From CAZWRK01 sp964635875 (GTDB lineage: Bacteria; Pseudomonadota; Gammaproteobacteria; Burkholderiales; Aquaspirillaceae), in the NCBI GenBank assembly GCA_964635875.1, contig CAZWRK010000029.1, forward strand, positions 1-38,800: a stretch of 38,800 nt of DNA, in the 5' to 3' direction. The position numbers and the translations under genes are program-made. Of the stretch, positions 23,514 to 32,426 are shown piece after piece. The notes under the pieces are model-generated. The model was given only the letters and a program-made list of their open reading frames with translations. It had not been told where the DNA came from and made no database searches. How positions within the stretch are numbered: the first letter of the stretch is position 1; each line of letters opens with the position of its first letter.

Positions 23514-24236
23514 ATGAAAAGCAAATTGGATTACCTGCCGCTCTACGCGCAAGTCCGCGCGCAAATCATTGCACGCGTCGCGAGCAGCGAGTGGTTAGCA
23601 CACGAAGCTTTGCCCAGCGAAATCGCCCTCGCTGAAATGTTTGCGGTCAGCCAAGGTACCGTACGCAAAGCGCTGACCGAGCTCTGTGCAGAGGGTTGGC
23701 TCTATCGTCAGCAAGGGCGTGGTACGTTTGTCGCACCAAGTGTCAGCGAATGGGGTGAAGGCATGTTGGTCTCACCTGGCGGATTCTCTGAACGAGCAGA
23801 CGCACCACACATTGAATTATTAGGCTGCTCTCGGGGTCATGCCGCCGAAGAAGTCGCGGAAGTTTTAGGGTTACGGCGCGGCGCACCTGTTTACCGCATC
23901 CGTCAGCTATGGCGTTTACATGGAACACCGGTTGCTCTGGACGACTCCTATACTTCGGCCGAGCGCTTTCCAGATTTAGATGCCCGCCGGTTGCGCGGCA
24001 GTGAAGGGCGGCTATATTCGGTCATGGAGCAGCAGTACGGCGTAAAACTTTGTCTTAAATCATTGTTATTACGAGCGCTTTTACCCGACCGAGAAGCCAG
24101 CTCCTTGCTGCAACTTAATGAGAGCGAGCCCGTTTTGTCGCAAGTACGCATCGCAGAAAACTGGTCGGGAGAAGCGCTTGAATGGCGGCACCGACTCTGT
24201 AGATCGGCACGGTGGGCATGGAGAATTACCCTGTAA
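23514..24236 (+). CDS. GntR/UTRA-family transcription regulator
   Basis: The 240-residue protein (ATG 23514, behind AGGT; two upstream TTG codons are less likely) has an N-terminal GntR winged-helix domain (about 1-75: PLYAQVRAQII, LPSEIALAEMFAVSQGTVRKALTEL, GWLYRQQGRGTFV). A UTRA-type effector domain follows (about 90-235: VYRIRQLWRLHGTPVALDDSYTSAERFPDL). UTRA regulators of this kind sense small metabolites. The position between divergent mdh and sdhCDAB suggests that it regulates TCA-cycle genes, probably by binding the palindrome before its own start. The effector is unknown. A small terminator-like hairpin follows, then the sdh promoter region. Confidence 0.88.
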   Translation: MKSKLDYLPLYAQVRAQIIARVASSEWLAHEALPSEIALAEMFAVSQGTVRKALTELCAEGWLYRQQGRGTFVAPSVSEWGEGMLVSPGGFSERADAPHIELLGCSRGHAAEEVAEVLGLRRGAPVYRIRQLWRLHGTPVALDDSYTSAERFPDLDARRLRGSEGRLYSVMEQQYGVKLCLKSLLLRALLPDREASSLLQLNESEPVLSQVRIAENWSGEALEWRHRLCRSARWAWRITL

Positions 24237-24238
24237 AC

Positions 24239-24259
24239 ACCCCTCAAAAAAGGGGTTTT
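24239..24259 (+). terminator. short terminator after gntR
   Basis: ACCCCT and AGGGGT flank a six-base loop and are followed by TTT, a few bases after the gntR stop. The stem is short, so read-through into sdh is possible. Confidence 0.55.
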
Positions 24260-24324
24260 AAACAGTTTAGACAATAACTTGTTACAGTTTAATACATTGA
24301 AATGTCAGAGCTTGAGCAGGTTTT

Positions 24325-24540
24325 TGCTAGAATTCTGGGGTTCAACGCCGCGGTCAAGATGATCGGTCTGGGTTGAACGGACTGATCAGGTCGCCCGCAC
24401 TGCAGTTTTCGCGCCAGAGAAAAGTCGTTTCAAAGAGCGAGTCTGGCATGTCAAGCGGGTCGATCCAATCGCTCGAAGGTTCCGGTTAGTCCGGAGTGTC
24501 TTTAACCGTCAGGTGTGTAGTTTCAACCAAGGAAGCATCC
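24325..24540 (+). promoter_or_regulatory. possible sdh operon promoter and long leader
   Basis: The 304-base stretch between gntR and sdhC contains no gene. TGCTAGAAT (24325-24333) looks like an extended -10 element, without a good -35 box. If it is used, the leader to sdhC is about 200 bases. Within it are the inverted repeats GTTCAAC (24340-24346) with GTTGAAC (24372-24378), and TCCGG-TTAGT-CCGGA just before the coding region. The leader has no clear match to a riboswitch class I know. Confidence 0.35.
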
Positions 24541-24915
24541 ATGCAAAAGAAACGCCCTAAGCACCTTGATCTGGGTAAAATCCGCTTGCCGATACCCGGC
24601 ATTGTCTCGATTTTGCACCGGATTTCAGGTGTTGCTTTATTCTTTTCCCTCCCTCTTATCCTCTTCTTGCTTCAAGGTTCACTGAGCTCTGCAGACGCAT
24701 TTGCAAGCTATAAAGCGGTGGTCGCAAACCCGCTGATCAAGCTGATTTTACTGGGTCTGTTGTGGGCATACTTCCATCACTTCTGTGCTGGTATCCGCTT
24801 CTTGCTGCTGGATATGCATAAAGGTCTGGAGCTCGAAACCGCACGTGCAACCGCTAAGGCCGTTGTCGTCATCAGTCTGATTCTGACTGTTATTGTTGGA
24901 GGCTTGCTGTGGTAA
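24541..24915 (+). CDS. sdhC: succinate dehydrogenase cytochrome b556 subunit
   Basis: SdhC is one of two membrane anchors of complex II and helps bind haem b and ubiquinone. I start it at ATG 24541 (124 residues, MQKKRPKHLDL), which has AAGGA upstream; the longer frame has no support. The family motif RLPIPGIVSILHRISGVAL is present. Three hydrophobic helices follow, and the haem-ligand region is YFHHFCAGIRFLLLD. Its stop overlaps the sdhD start by seven bases. Confidence 0.95.
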   Translation: MQKKRPKHLDLGKIRLPIPGIVSILHRISGVALFFSLPLILFLLQGSLSSADAFASYKAVVANPLIKLILLGLLWAYFHHFCAGIRFLLLDMHKGLELETARATAKAVVVISLILTVIVGGLLW

Positions 24916-25256
24916 ATCGTATCGTTGTTGGCGCGGGCTATGGCTTGCGCGACTGGATCGTACAACGTGCAACTGCCGTTGTCATGGCCATCTATACTGT
25001 CGGCTTGGTGCTGTTCTTATTGTCCATGCCAGGGACTTACGAAGGTTGGCAAGCCCTGTTTGCGCAAACATGGGTCAAAGTTCTCACACAAACCACACTC
25101 GTTGCCATTTTCTTGCACGTTTGGGTCGGTATGCGTGACCTCTGGATGGATTACATCAAATCCGCAGGTCAGCGTTTAGCCTTACATCTGTTTACTGTGG
25201 TTTGGCTTGTTGCCAGCCTTGTTTATTCAATCTTTGTTGTTTGGGGGCAGTCATGA
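24909..25256 (+). CDS. sdhD: succinate dehydrogenase membrane anchor subunit
   Basis: SdhD is the second membrane anchor of complex II. The 115-residue protein starts at GTG 24909 inside the end of sdhC, with GGAGG (24898-24902) at good spacing, so the unusual start is well supported. It has the motif GLRDWIVQRATAVVMAIYT, three hydrophobic helices and the conserved LHVWVGMRDLWMDYI segment in the second helix. It overlaps sdhA by ATGA, which points to coupled translation. Confidence 0.94.
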   Translation: MVNRIVVGAGYGLRDWIVQRATAVVMAIYTVGLVLFLLSMPGTYEGWQALFAQTWVKVLTQTTLVAIFLHVWVGMRDLWMDYIKSAGQRLALHLFTVVWLVASLVYSIFVVWGQS

Positions 25257-27025
25257 GCGTTCCCGTTCGTCGTTTTGACGCGGTTATCGTCGGTGGGGGT
25301 GGTGCAGGTCTACGTGCCGCGCTGCAACTTTCCGAAGCGGGTTTAAATACCGCTGTCCTATCTAAAGTTTTCCCGACGCGTTCACATACCGTTGCGGCAC
25401 AAGGTGGGATTTCAGCTTCTTTGGGCAACGTTAAAGAAGACCGCTGGGATTGGCATATGTACGACACCGTCAAAGGCTCCGACTGGCTCGGCGACCAAGA
25501 CGCGATCGAATTTATGTGCCGCAAAGCACCCGAAGCGGTGATTGAACTTGAACACTTCGGTATGCCGTTTGACCGCACCGATGATGGCAAAATTTACCAA
25601 CGTCCGTTCGGTGGTCACATGGCCAACTTCGGCAAGACCCCGGTTGAGCGCGCCTGTGCTGCAGCTGACCGGACAGGTCATGCGATGTTGCACACCCTGT
25701 ACCAACGCAACGTACGCGCCAACACTCAGTTCTTCATTGAGTGGATGGCTCTGGACTTGGTACGCGACGCTGACGGCGATGTCGTCGGTGTGACCGCCCT
25801 CGAAATGGAAACAGGCGAAGTTTCTATCCTTCACGCAAAAGCTGTGTTGTTTGCAACTGGTGGTGCTGGCCGTATTTTCGCAGCCTCCACTAACGCCTTC
25901 ATCAACACCGGTGACGGCTTGGGCATGAGCGCACGTGCGGGCATTCCGTTGGAAGATATGGAATTCTGGCAATTCCACCCGACTGGCGTTGCGGGTGCGG
26001 GTGTGTTGATTACCGAAGGTGTACGCGGCGAAGGCGGTATTTTGCTGAACTGCGACGGCGAGCGTTTCATGGAACGTTATGCACCGAACGCCAAAGATTT
26101 GGCTTCGCGTGACGTGGTGTCCCGTGCAATGGCGGTTGAAATTTTTGAAGGTCGTGGCTGCGGCAAGAACAAAGATCACGTTCTGCTCAAACTTGACCAC
26201 CTTGGCCCTGAAGTCATTAATCACCGCCTGCCGGGGATTCGTGAAATCGCGATCAAATTTGCGGGCGTTGACCCGATCAAAGCGCCGATTCCGGTTGTGC
26301 CGACTTGCCACTACATGATGGGTGGTATTCCGACCAACTATCGTGCAGAAGTTGTTGTGCCGAAAGGTGACAATCCTGAAGCACGCGTGAATGGCTTGTA
26401 CGCTGCGGGTGAGTGTGCTTGTGCCTCGGTGCATGGCGCAAACCGCTTAGGTACAAACTCGTTGCTTGACTTGGTTGTATTCGGAAAATCGGCTGGTGAC
26501 AGCATGGTCGAATACATCCGCAACGAAATGCCAACACACAAACCGCTGCCAGCCAACGCTGCAGACTTCACCCTTGCTCGCTTAAGCCGCCTAGAAAATC
26601 AAACCGGCGGCGAAGAAGTCGACGCAGTACGCCGCGATATGCAACAAATCGTTCAGCGCCACGCCGGTGTGTTCCGGACACAAGAGGTTCTGGAAGAGGG
26701 CGTCAAGCAAATCAAAGAAATTGCTGAGCGTGTTAAACGGACCCAAATCAAAGATAAATCTCAAGTTTGGAATACCGCACGTGTCGAAGCGCTGGAAATG
26801 GATAATCTGATCGAAGTTGCGAAAGCCACGCTGATTTCGGCAGAAGCCCGTAAAGAGTCTCGCGGCGCGCATGCCCGTGACGACTTCCAAGACCGTGACG
26901 ATGCAACGTGGATGAAGCACACGCTGTTCCATTCTAAAGCACAGGGCGGCGAGCTGACTTATAAGCCGGTACACACCAAGCCACTGTCGGTTGATTACAT
27001 CGAACCGCAGAAACGCGTGTACTAA
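25253..27025 (+). CDS. sdhA: succinate dehydrogenase flavoprotein subunit
   Basis: SdhA oxidises succinate to fumarate with covalently bound FAD on the cytoplasmic face of complex II. I start it at ATG 25253 (590 residues, MSVPVRRFDAVIVGGGGAG), which overlaps the sdhD stop. The FAD-linking histidine is His45 in FPTRSHTVAAQGG. Active-site segments include QFHPTGVAGAG, the LPGIREIAIKFAGVDP region, HYMMGGIPTN and HGANRLGTNSLLDLVVFG. Length equals that of typical proteobacterial SdhA (588). sdhB follows after ten bases. Confidence 0.98.
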   Translation: MSVPVRRFDAVIVGGGGAGLRAALQLSEAGLNTAVLSKVFPTRSHTVAAQGGISASLGNVKEDRWDWHMYDTVKGSDWLGDQDAIEFMCRKAPEAVIELEHFGMPFDRTDDGKIYQRPFGGHMANFGKTPVERACAAADRTGHAMLHTLYQRNVRANTQFFIEWMALDLVRDADGDVVGVTALEMETGEVSILHAKAVLFATGGAGRIFAASTNAFINTGDGLGMSARAGIPLEDMEFWQFHPTGVAGAGVLITEGVRGEGGILLNCDGERFMERYAPNAKDLASRDVVSRAMAVEIFEGRGCGKNKDHVLLKLDHLGPEVINHRLPGIREIAIKFAGVDPIKAPIPVVPTCHYMMGGIPTNYRAEVVVPKGDNPEARVNGLYAAGECACASVHGANRLGTNSLLDLVVFGKSAGDSMVEYIRNEMPTHKPLPANAADFTLARLSRLENQTGGEEVDAVRRDMQQIVQRHAGVFRTQEVLEEGVKQIKEIAERVKRTQIKDKSQVWNTARVEALEMDNLIEVAKATLISAEARKESRGAHARDDFQDRDDATWMKHTLFHSKAQGGELTYKPVHTKPLSVDYIEPQKRVY

Positions 27026-27035
27026 GGAGAGTTAT

Positions 27036-27740
27036 ATGGAAAAGATGCGCTTTTCAATCTACCGCTACGATCCGGACAAGGATGCAGCGCCTTACATGCA
27101 AGATTACGACGTCGAAATTGACGAGACGGACGTGAAATTGCTCGACGCGCTGGTACGCCTCAAAGCCGTAGACGACACCTTGTCTTTCCGCCGCTCTTGC
27201 CGCGAAGGGATTTGTGGCTCTGATGCCATGAACATCAACGGCAAAAACGGTTTGGCTTGTATTACCGATTTGCGTGCCTTGGCACAACCGATTGCATTGC
27301 GTCCGTTGCCGGGCATGCCGGTCATTCGCGATTTGATCGTAGATATGACCCAATTCTTCAAGCAATACCACTCAATCAAGCCTTACGTTCAGAATGACAC
27401 CCCGCCGCCAGAACGCGAGCGGCTGCAAACACCTGAAGACCGTAAAGAGCTGGATGGTTTGTACGAATGCATCTTGTGTGCTTGCTGCTCGACCTCTTGT
27501 CCGTCATTCTGGTGGAATCCGGACAAATTCGTCGGCCCAGCTGGCTTGCTTGCGGCTTACCGTTTTATTGCTGATACACGTGACACTGCGACCAATGAGC
27601 GTCTTGACAACCTCAACGACCCTTATCGCTTGTTCCGTTGCCACTCAATTATGAATTGCGTGGACGTCTGCCCGAAAGGTCTGAACCCGACCAAGGCTAT
27701 CGGCAAAATTAAGGACCTTATGGTCCGTCGTGCGGTATGA
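27036..27740 (+). CDS. sdhB: succinate dehydrogenase iron-sulfur subunit
   Basis: SdhB carries electrons from FAD to ubiquinone through three Fe-S clusters. The 234-residue protein starts at ATG 27036 behind AAGGAG. The [2Fe-2S] ligands are Cys55, Cys60, Asp63 and Cys75 (SCREGICGSDAM...GLAC), with the aspartate variant also found in E. coli. The [4Fe-4S] and [3Fe-4S] ligands lie in CILCACCSTSCPSFWW and RCHSIMNCVDVCPKGLNP. The stop overlaps sdhE by ATGA. Confidence 0.98.
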   Translation: MEKMRFSIYRYDPDKDAAPYMQDYDVEIDETDVKLLDALVRLKAVDDTLSFRRSCREGICGSDAMNINGKNGLACITDLRALAQPIALRPLPGMPVIRDLIVDMTQFFKQYHSIKPYVQNDTPPPERERLQTPEDRKELDGLYECILCACCSTSCPSFWWNPDKFVGPAGLLAAYRFIADTRDTATNERLDNLNDPYRLFRCHSIMNCVDVCPKGLNPTKAIGKIKDLMVRRAV

Positions 27741-28003
27741 GTGATCCTGTTCAACAGGGTGTGCCTGATGATGTCGAGAAAAGACGGATTCGCTGGCGTT
27801 CGCGCCGCGGTTTGTTAGAACTTGATCTAGTCATCACGCGCTTTCTCGCTCATGATTATGACGCGCTGACATCCGAGCAATTTGCAGCCTATTGTGAAAT
27901 GCTCGAATGGCCAGACAATGATTTGCTCGATATCGTGAATGCGAAGGTTGAAGTTGATGACCCGCGCTACGCCGAAATCATTGCAATCTTACGTCGGGCC
28001 TGA
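27737..28003 (+). CDS. sdhE: SdhE, FAD assembly factor for succinate dehydrogenase
   Basis: SdhE (YgfY/Sdh5) promotes covalent attachment of FAD to SdhA. The 88-residue protein has the family's RGxxE motif at residues 24-28 (RGLLE), followed by the LDLVITRFLAHDYDALT helix and the LLEWPDNDL-like segment (MLEWPDNDLLDIV). It starts inside the sdhB stop codon. Its place directly after sdhB fits the function and is common in betaproteobacteria. Confidence 0.95.
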   Translation: MSDPVQQGVPDDVEKRRIRWRSRRGLLELDLVITRFLAHDYDALTSEQFAAYCEMLEWPDNDLLDIVNAKVEVDDPRYAEIIAILRRA

Positions 28004-28027
28004 TTGACGCCGTTTATGAAACGAAGC

Positions 28028-28046
28028 GCCCCGCATTGCACGGGGC
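28028..28046 (+). other. hairpin in the sdhE-gltA spacer
   Basis: GCCCCG and CGGGGC pair across a 7-base loop. No T run follows, so it is more likely an mRNA stability or processing structure than a terminator. Confidence 0.5.
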
Positions 28047-28076
28047 CTCGCCAACGAAACTACTGGGAGTATTGCT

Positions 28077-29369
28077 GTGGAAAACAACCGCAAAGTTACG
28101 CTGAGCTACAACGAAGGTCAGGACTCAATCGATTTTCCAGTGATGTCAGGCACCTTAGGTCCTGATGTTGCTGATATTCGTGCCTTCGCTAAAACAGGCA
28201 TGTTTACTTTTGACCCTGGCTTCTTGGCGACTGCGTCCTGCGAATCTCAAATCACCTTCATTGATGGTGATTTGGGTCAGCTTTACTACCGCGGCTACCC
28301 GATTGAGCAACTAGCTGAGCACTCTGACTATCTGGAAAGCTGCTACTTGCTTCTGAATGGTGAGTTGCCGACCGCTGAGCAAAAGGCAGAATTCGACCGC
28401 AAGATCATGCGTCATAACATGATTCATGACCAACTGGTGAATCTGTTCAAAGGTTTCCGTCGTGACGCACACCCGATGGCCGTGATGGTCGGTGTCGTAG
28501 GCGCGCTGTCTGCGTTCTACCATGACTCACTCGACATCAATGACCCGCATCATCGCGAAGTGTCTGCACATCGCCTGATCGCCAAATTGCCGACGATTGC
28601 TGCACAAGCTTACCGTTACAACAAAGGTCTGCCGCTGAGCTACCCGCGTAACGATCTGACTTATGCAGAAAACTTCCTGTACATGATGTTCTCTACGCCT
28701 TGCGAAGAGTACAAAGTGAACAAAGTTTTGGCCAAAGCGCTGGATCGTATCTTCATCTTGCATGCAGACCACGAACAAAATGCTTCGACCTCAACCGTTC
28801 GCTTGGCAGGTTCGTCAGGCGCTAACCCGTTCGCATGTATCGCAGCCGGTATTGCCTGCCTGTGGGGCCCGTCCCACGGTGGTGCAAACGAAGCTGTGCT
28901 GAAAATGCTGGACGAAATCGGCTCCGTGGACAACGTTCCGGCCTTTATGGAAGGCGTGAAGAACAGAACCCACAAACTGATGGGCTTCGGTCACCGTGTT
29001 TACAAAAACATGGATCCGCGCGCCGCGATCATGAAAAAAACCTGCGACGAAGTGCTCGCCGAACTGGGTCTGCACAACGATCCGAAATTCAAGCTCGCGA
29101 TGGCGTTGGAAAAAATTGCGCTTGAAGATCCATACTTCATCGAGCGTAAGCTGTACCCGAACGTTGACTTCTACTCTGGCATCGTTCTGTCGGCGATTGG
29201 CATTCCAGTCTCGATGTTTACACCGATCTTTGCGCTGGCACGTACCGTTGGCTGGATCAGCCATTGGAACGAAATGATTGCGGATCCGGGCATGAAAATT
29301 GGCCGTCCGCGTCAGCTGTACACTGGCTCTCCGCGTCGTGATTATGTTGCGGTTTCTGACCGTAAATAA
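28077..29369 (+). CDS. gltA: citrate synthase (type II)
   Basis: GltA condenses oxaloacetate and acetyl-CoA, the entry step of the TCA cycle. The 430-residue length is that of the NADH-sensitive hexameric type II enzyme of Gram-negative bacteria. The start is GTG 28077, with GGGAG seven bases upstream. Conserved segments are FTFDPGFLATASCESQITFIDGD (approximately residues 42-64), HADHEQNASTSTVRLAGSSGANPF, GPSHGGANEAVLKML and the catalytic-histidine region MGFGHRVYKNMDPRA. It lies 73 bases after sdhE and is followed by a hairpin-rich spacer before sucA. Confidence 0.97.
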   Translation: MENNRKVTLSYNEGQDSIDFPVMSGTLGPDVADIRAFAKTGMFTFDPGFLATASCESQITFIDGDLGQLYYRGYPIEQLAEHSDYLESCYLLLNGELPTAEQKAEFDRKIMRHNMIHDQLVNLFKGFRRDAHPMAVMVGVVGALSAFYHDSLDINDPHHREVSAHRLIAKLPTIAAQAYRYNKGLPLSYPRNDLTYAENFLYMMFSTPCEEYKVNKVLAKALDRIFILHADHEQNASTSTVRLAGSSGANPFACIAAGIACLWGPSHGGANEAVLKMLDEIGSVDNVPAFMEGVKNRTHKLMGFGHRVYKNMDPRAAIMKKTCDEVLAELGLHNDPKFKLAMALEKIALEDPYFIERKLYPNVDFYSGIVLSAIGIPVSMFTPIFALARTVGWISHWNEMIADPGMKIGRPRQLYTGSPRRDYVAVSDRK

Positions 29370-29393
29370 TCCTCGACTGAGGAGCCGGATCCG

Positions 29394-29418
29394 CCGGTCT
29401 AGCACTCAGCTAGATCGG
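29394..29418 (+). other. hairpin 1 in the gltA-sucA spacer
   Basis: CCGGTCTAGC and GCTAGATCGG form a 10-bp stem (one G-T pair) around a 5-base loop, upstream of the terminator-like hairpin. Confidence 0.55.
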
Positions 29419-29454
29419 TGTCTGCTTCCGGCAGCAGAATAAAAAAAACAAGCG

Positions 29455-29493
29455 AAAAAACGTTGTGTTTCTTCCGAGGGCACAACGTTTTTT
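29455..29493 (+). terminator. terminator-like hairpin between gltA and sucA
   Basis: AAAAAACGTTGTG and CACAACGTTTTTT form a perfect 13-bp stem with a 13-base loop. The stem's 3' arm ends in six T residues. By sequence it is a full intrinsic terminator, yet sucA follows 38 bases later with no evident promoter in between. It may be a partial terminator or an attenuator. Confidence 0.75.
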
Positions 29494-29531
29494 GCAACGC
29501 TGCACAACACCAATTAAGGGTCGAAAACAAG

Positions 29532-32357
29532 ATGATGCAAGCCTTCTACGCCCATTCCTACCTGTTTGGGGGGAATGCGCCGTTCATCGAAGAGTTGTAC
29601 GAGCAGTATCTAGCGGATCCCAGCACAGTCTCTGTGGAATGGCGGAACTACTTTGACAAGCTTCAACAAACACCGGGTGCGGCCGATCGCGACGTCCCGC
29701 ATTTGCCTATTCAAGAATCCTTTATCCAACTTGCCAAACAACCGCGCGGCTTTGCCCGCAAAACGGAAGTCGGTGAGTGGGACTCCATGAAAAAACAGGT
29801 CGCCGTTCTCAAATTGATTTCGGCTTACCGTGTTTTGGGCTCACGCTGGGCCAATTTGGACCCGCTAAAACGCATGGACACCGAGCCGGTTCCCGAGCTC
29901 GACCCTGCGTATCATGGCCTGTCCGATGCCGACATGGCGGTACAATTTAATACAGGCTCTCTGGTCGGTCTTGAAAAAGGCTCCTTAGCAGAGATTCTGG
30001 CGCATCTTAAACAGACCTATTGCGGCAACATTGGTCTGGAATACATGCACATCACCAACTCCGCAGAAAAACACTGGGTGCAAAAACGCTTTGAAGAATT
30101 GCGTTCAACCCCGCGTTTTGACGCTGACCGCAAGCGCCGCATTCTGAAGCAGGTCACTGCAGCAGAAACGCTTGAACGCTATCTCCATACCAAATATGTA
30201 GGCCAAAAACGCTTCTCCCTCGAGGGCGGCGAATCCATGATTGCGGCCTTGGATCACTTGATCCAAAACGGTACCGCACAAGGTGTTCAAGAAATTATCA
30301 TTGGCATGGCTCACCGTGGCCGCCTCAATGTCTTGGTCAACACCTTGGGCAAGTTGCCGCGCGACTTGTTTGCTGAATTCGAAGGTAAGCCATCCGTTGA
30401 GTTGCCATCGGGCGACGTGAAATACCACATGGGTTTCTCGACCGACTTGCCGACGCCAACAGGCCCGATGCACGTATCGCTTGCGTTTAACCCGTCACAT
30501 CTTGAGATCGTCAACCCAGTGGTTGAAGGCTCGGTGCGTGCACGCCAACAACGCCGTAAAGACACCGAGCGCAAGCATGTTGTGCCGGTACTGATTCACG
30601 GTGACTCCGCATTTGGTGGCTTGGGTGTCAACCAAGGGACATTCAACCTGTCCCAAACACGTGGTTACGGCACCGGCGGGACGATTCATCTGGTCGTCAA
30701 CAACCAAGTGGGCTTTACCACCTCTGACACGCGTGATATCCGCTCGACCATTTACTGTACCGACATTGCCAAAATGATCGAAGCACCGATTCTGCACGTC
30801 AACGGTGACGATCCCGAAGCGGTCTGCATGGTGATGCAAGCTGCGCTGGACTTCCGCATGCAGTTTGGCAAAGACGTTGTGATTGATCTGGTTTGCTACC
30901 GCAAACTCGGTCACAACGAAGGCGATGACCCGATGCTGACTCAGCCGATGATGTATAAGCGCATCGCAAAGCATCCGGGCGTTCGTGCAAAATACGCAGA
31001 ACGTTTGGTCGCAGAAGGCATCGTGACAGCAGAAGATGCCGACGCACAAATCGCCGCTTATCGCGCAGCACTCGATAAAGGCGAGCACGTCGAGCAAACC
31101 GTTCTGACGAACTACCGCCGCGAACACGCGCTGGACTGGAGCAATTATCTCGGCACCCACTGGGCGCACCCAACTGACACCTCGTTGTCAGCAGCGGATG
31201 CAGCGCGGTTGACTGAGAAATTTACTGCGGTTCCAGAAGGCTTTAAGCCGCACCCGACTGTGTCCAAAATTTTGGCCGCACGTCGTGAAATGGCCGCAGG
31301 TAACCAACCGATTGATTGGGGCATGGCCGAAACGCTGGCATACGCCTCTTTGGTTGAACTAGGCCATGGTGTTCGCATCTCCGGTGAAGACTCCGGTCGA
31401 GGCACATTCTCGCACCGTCACGCAGTCTTGCATGATCAAAACCGCGAAAAATGGAACGATGGCGCGTATGTTCCGTTGCGTCATCTTTCTGAAAACCAAG
31501 CCGAATTCTTGGTCATTGACTCGATCCTGAACGAAGAAGCCGTCTTGGCATACGAGTATGGCTATGCCTGCTCCGCACCTGACCAGCTCGTCATTTGGGA
31601 AGGCCAATTTGGTGACTTCGCCAACGGTGCTCAAGTTGCAATTGACCAATTTATCGTGTCGGGTGAAACCAAGTGGGGTCGCTTGTGCGGTCTGACCATG
31701 ATCTTACCGCACGGCTATGATGGCCAAGGTCCTGAACACAGTTCGGCACGGGTAGAGCGCTACCTGCAACTGTGCGCAGAGCACAATATCCAAGTGGTTA
31801 TGCCGTCGACTGCAGCGCAAATGTTCCACATGCTGCGCCGTCAGGTTCTGCGTCCGTTCCGCAAACCGCTGGTCATTATGCTGTCCAAGCGTCTGTTGCG
31901 TTACAAAGACTCGATGAGCCCGCTGGAAGACATCACCAATGCGAGCTTTAAGCCGGTCATTGGCGACACAACCGTTGCCGATCCGAAAAAAGTGAAGCGC
32001 GTGATTCTGTGTGCAGGTCAGGTGTACTACGATTTGTTCAATGCCCGTCGCGATCGTGAAATCAACGACATTGCGATTGTGCGTGTTGAACAACTGTATC
32101 CATTCCCGACTGAGCAACTAGCCGCGGAATTGGCACAGTACACCAATGCCAAAGAAGTGATGTGGGTACAGGAAGAGCCGAAAAACCAAGGCGCGTGGTA
32201 TCAAATCCGCCATCGTCTTGAGGCGCAAATCGGTGCGAAACAGGTGCTGACATTTGCCGGTCGTCCGTCCTCAGCATCGCCAGCTGTAGGCTATATGTCT
32301 AAGCACGTTGCACAGCTTAAACAGCTGATTGACACGGCCATGACCTTCAGCAAGTAA
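29532..32357 (+). CDS. sucA: 2-oxoglutarate dehydrogenase E1 component
   Basis: SucA is the thiamine-diphosphate-dependent decarboxylase of the 2-oxoglutarate dehydrogenase complex. I start it at ATG 29532 (941 residues, beginning MMQAFYAHSYLFGGN); the open frame further upstream runs through the spacer hairpins. Key segments are IGMAHRGRLNVLVN, GDSAFGGLGVNQGTFNLSQ, the cofactor-binding region GDDPEAVC...YRKLGHNEGDDP and EDSGRGTFSHRHA. The length matches E. coli SucA (933). AAGGG lies 11-15 bases before the start, a rather wide spacing. It is followed by sucB and lpd, the other two subunits of the complex. Confidence 0.97.
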   Translation: MMQAFYAHSYLFGGNAPFIEELYEQYLADPSTVSVEWRNYFDKLQQTPGAADRDVPHLPIQESFIQLAKQPRGFARKTEVGEWDSMKKQVAVLKLISAYRVLGSRWANLDPLKRMDTEPVPELDPAYHGLSDADMAVQFNTGSLVGLEKGSLAEILAHLKQTYCGNIGLEYMHITNSAEKHWVQKRFEELRSTPRFDADRKRRILKQVTAAETLERYLHTKYVGQKRFSLEGGESMIAALDHLIQNGTAQGVQEIIIGMAHRGRLNVLVNTLGKLPRDLFAEFEGKPSVELPSGDVKYHMGFSTDLPTPTGPMHVSLAFNPSHLEIVNPVVEGSVRARQQRRKDTERKHVVPVLIHGDSAFGGLGVNQGTFNLSQTRGYGTGGTIHLVVNNQVGFTTSDTRDIRSTIYCTDIAKMIEAPILHVNGDDPEAVCMVMQAALDFRMQFGKDVVIDLVCYRKLGHNEGDDPMLTQPMMYKRIAKHPGVRAKYAERLVAEGIVTAEDADAQIAAYRAALDKGEHVEQTVLTNYRREHALDWSNYLGTHWAHPTDTSLSAADAARLTEKFTAVPEGFKPHPTVSKILAARREMAAGNQPIDWGMAETLAYASLVELGHGVRISGEDSGRGTFSHRHAVLHDQNREKWNDGAYVPLRHLSENQAEFLVIDSILNEEAVLAYEYGYACSAPDQLVIWEGQFGDFANGAQVAIDQFIVSGETKWGRLCGLTMILPHGYDGQGPEHSSARVERYLQLCAEHNIQVVMPSTAAQMFHMLRRQVLRPFRKPLVIMLSKRLLRYKDSMSPLEDITNASFKPVIGDTTVADPKKVKRVILCAGQVYYDLFNARRDREINDIAIVRVEQLYPFPTEQLAAELAQYTNAKEVMWVQEEPKNQGAWYQIRHRLEAQIGAKQVLTFAGRPSSASPAVGYMSKHVAQLKQLIDTAMTFSK

Positions 32358-32385
32358 AACGCCCGTCCACCCAAGGAAGAACGAC

Positions 32386-32408
32386 GCAGGCGGGCAAATG
32401 CCCCCTGC
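32386..32408 (+). other. hairpin in the sucA-sucB spacer
   Basis: GCAGG-C-GGGC and GCCCCCTGC pair over nine positions with one bulged C and an AAAT loop. No T run follows, and sucB starts 18 bases later. Confidence 0.5.
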
Positions 32409-32426
32409 TCGCATGGAGAAGAAAAG

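Noticed and set aside
25412..26434. Long open frame of 340 codons antisense to sdhA.
   Set aside because: It is composed of His/Arg-rich shadow sequence without any motif or ribosome site, as expected opposite a highly biased coding strand.
29418..29531. Upstream extension of sucA by 38 codons.
   Set aside because: The frame runs through two spacer hairpins and has no resemblance to SucA N-termini; ATG 29532 fits the family.
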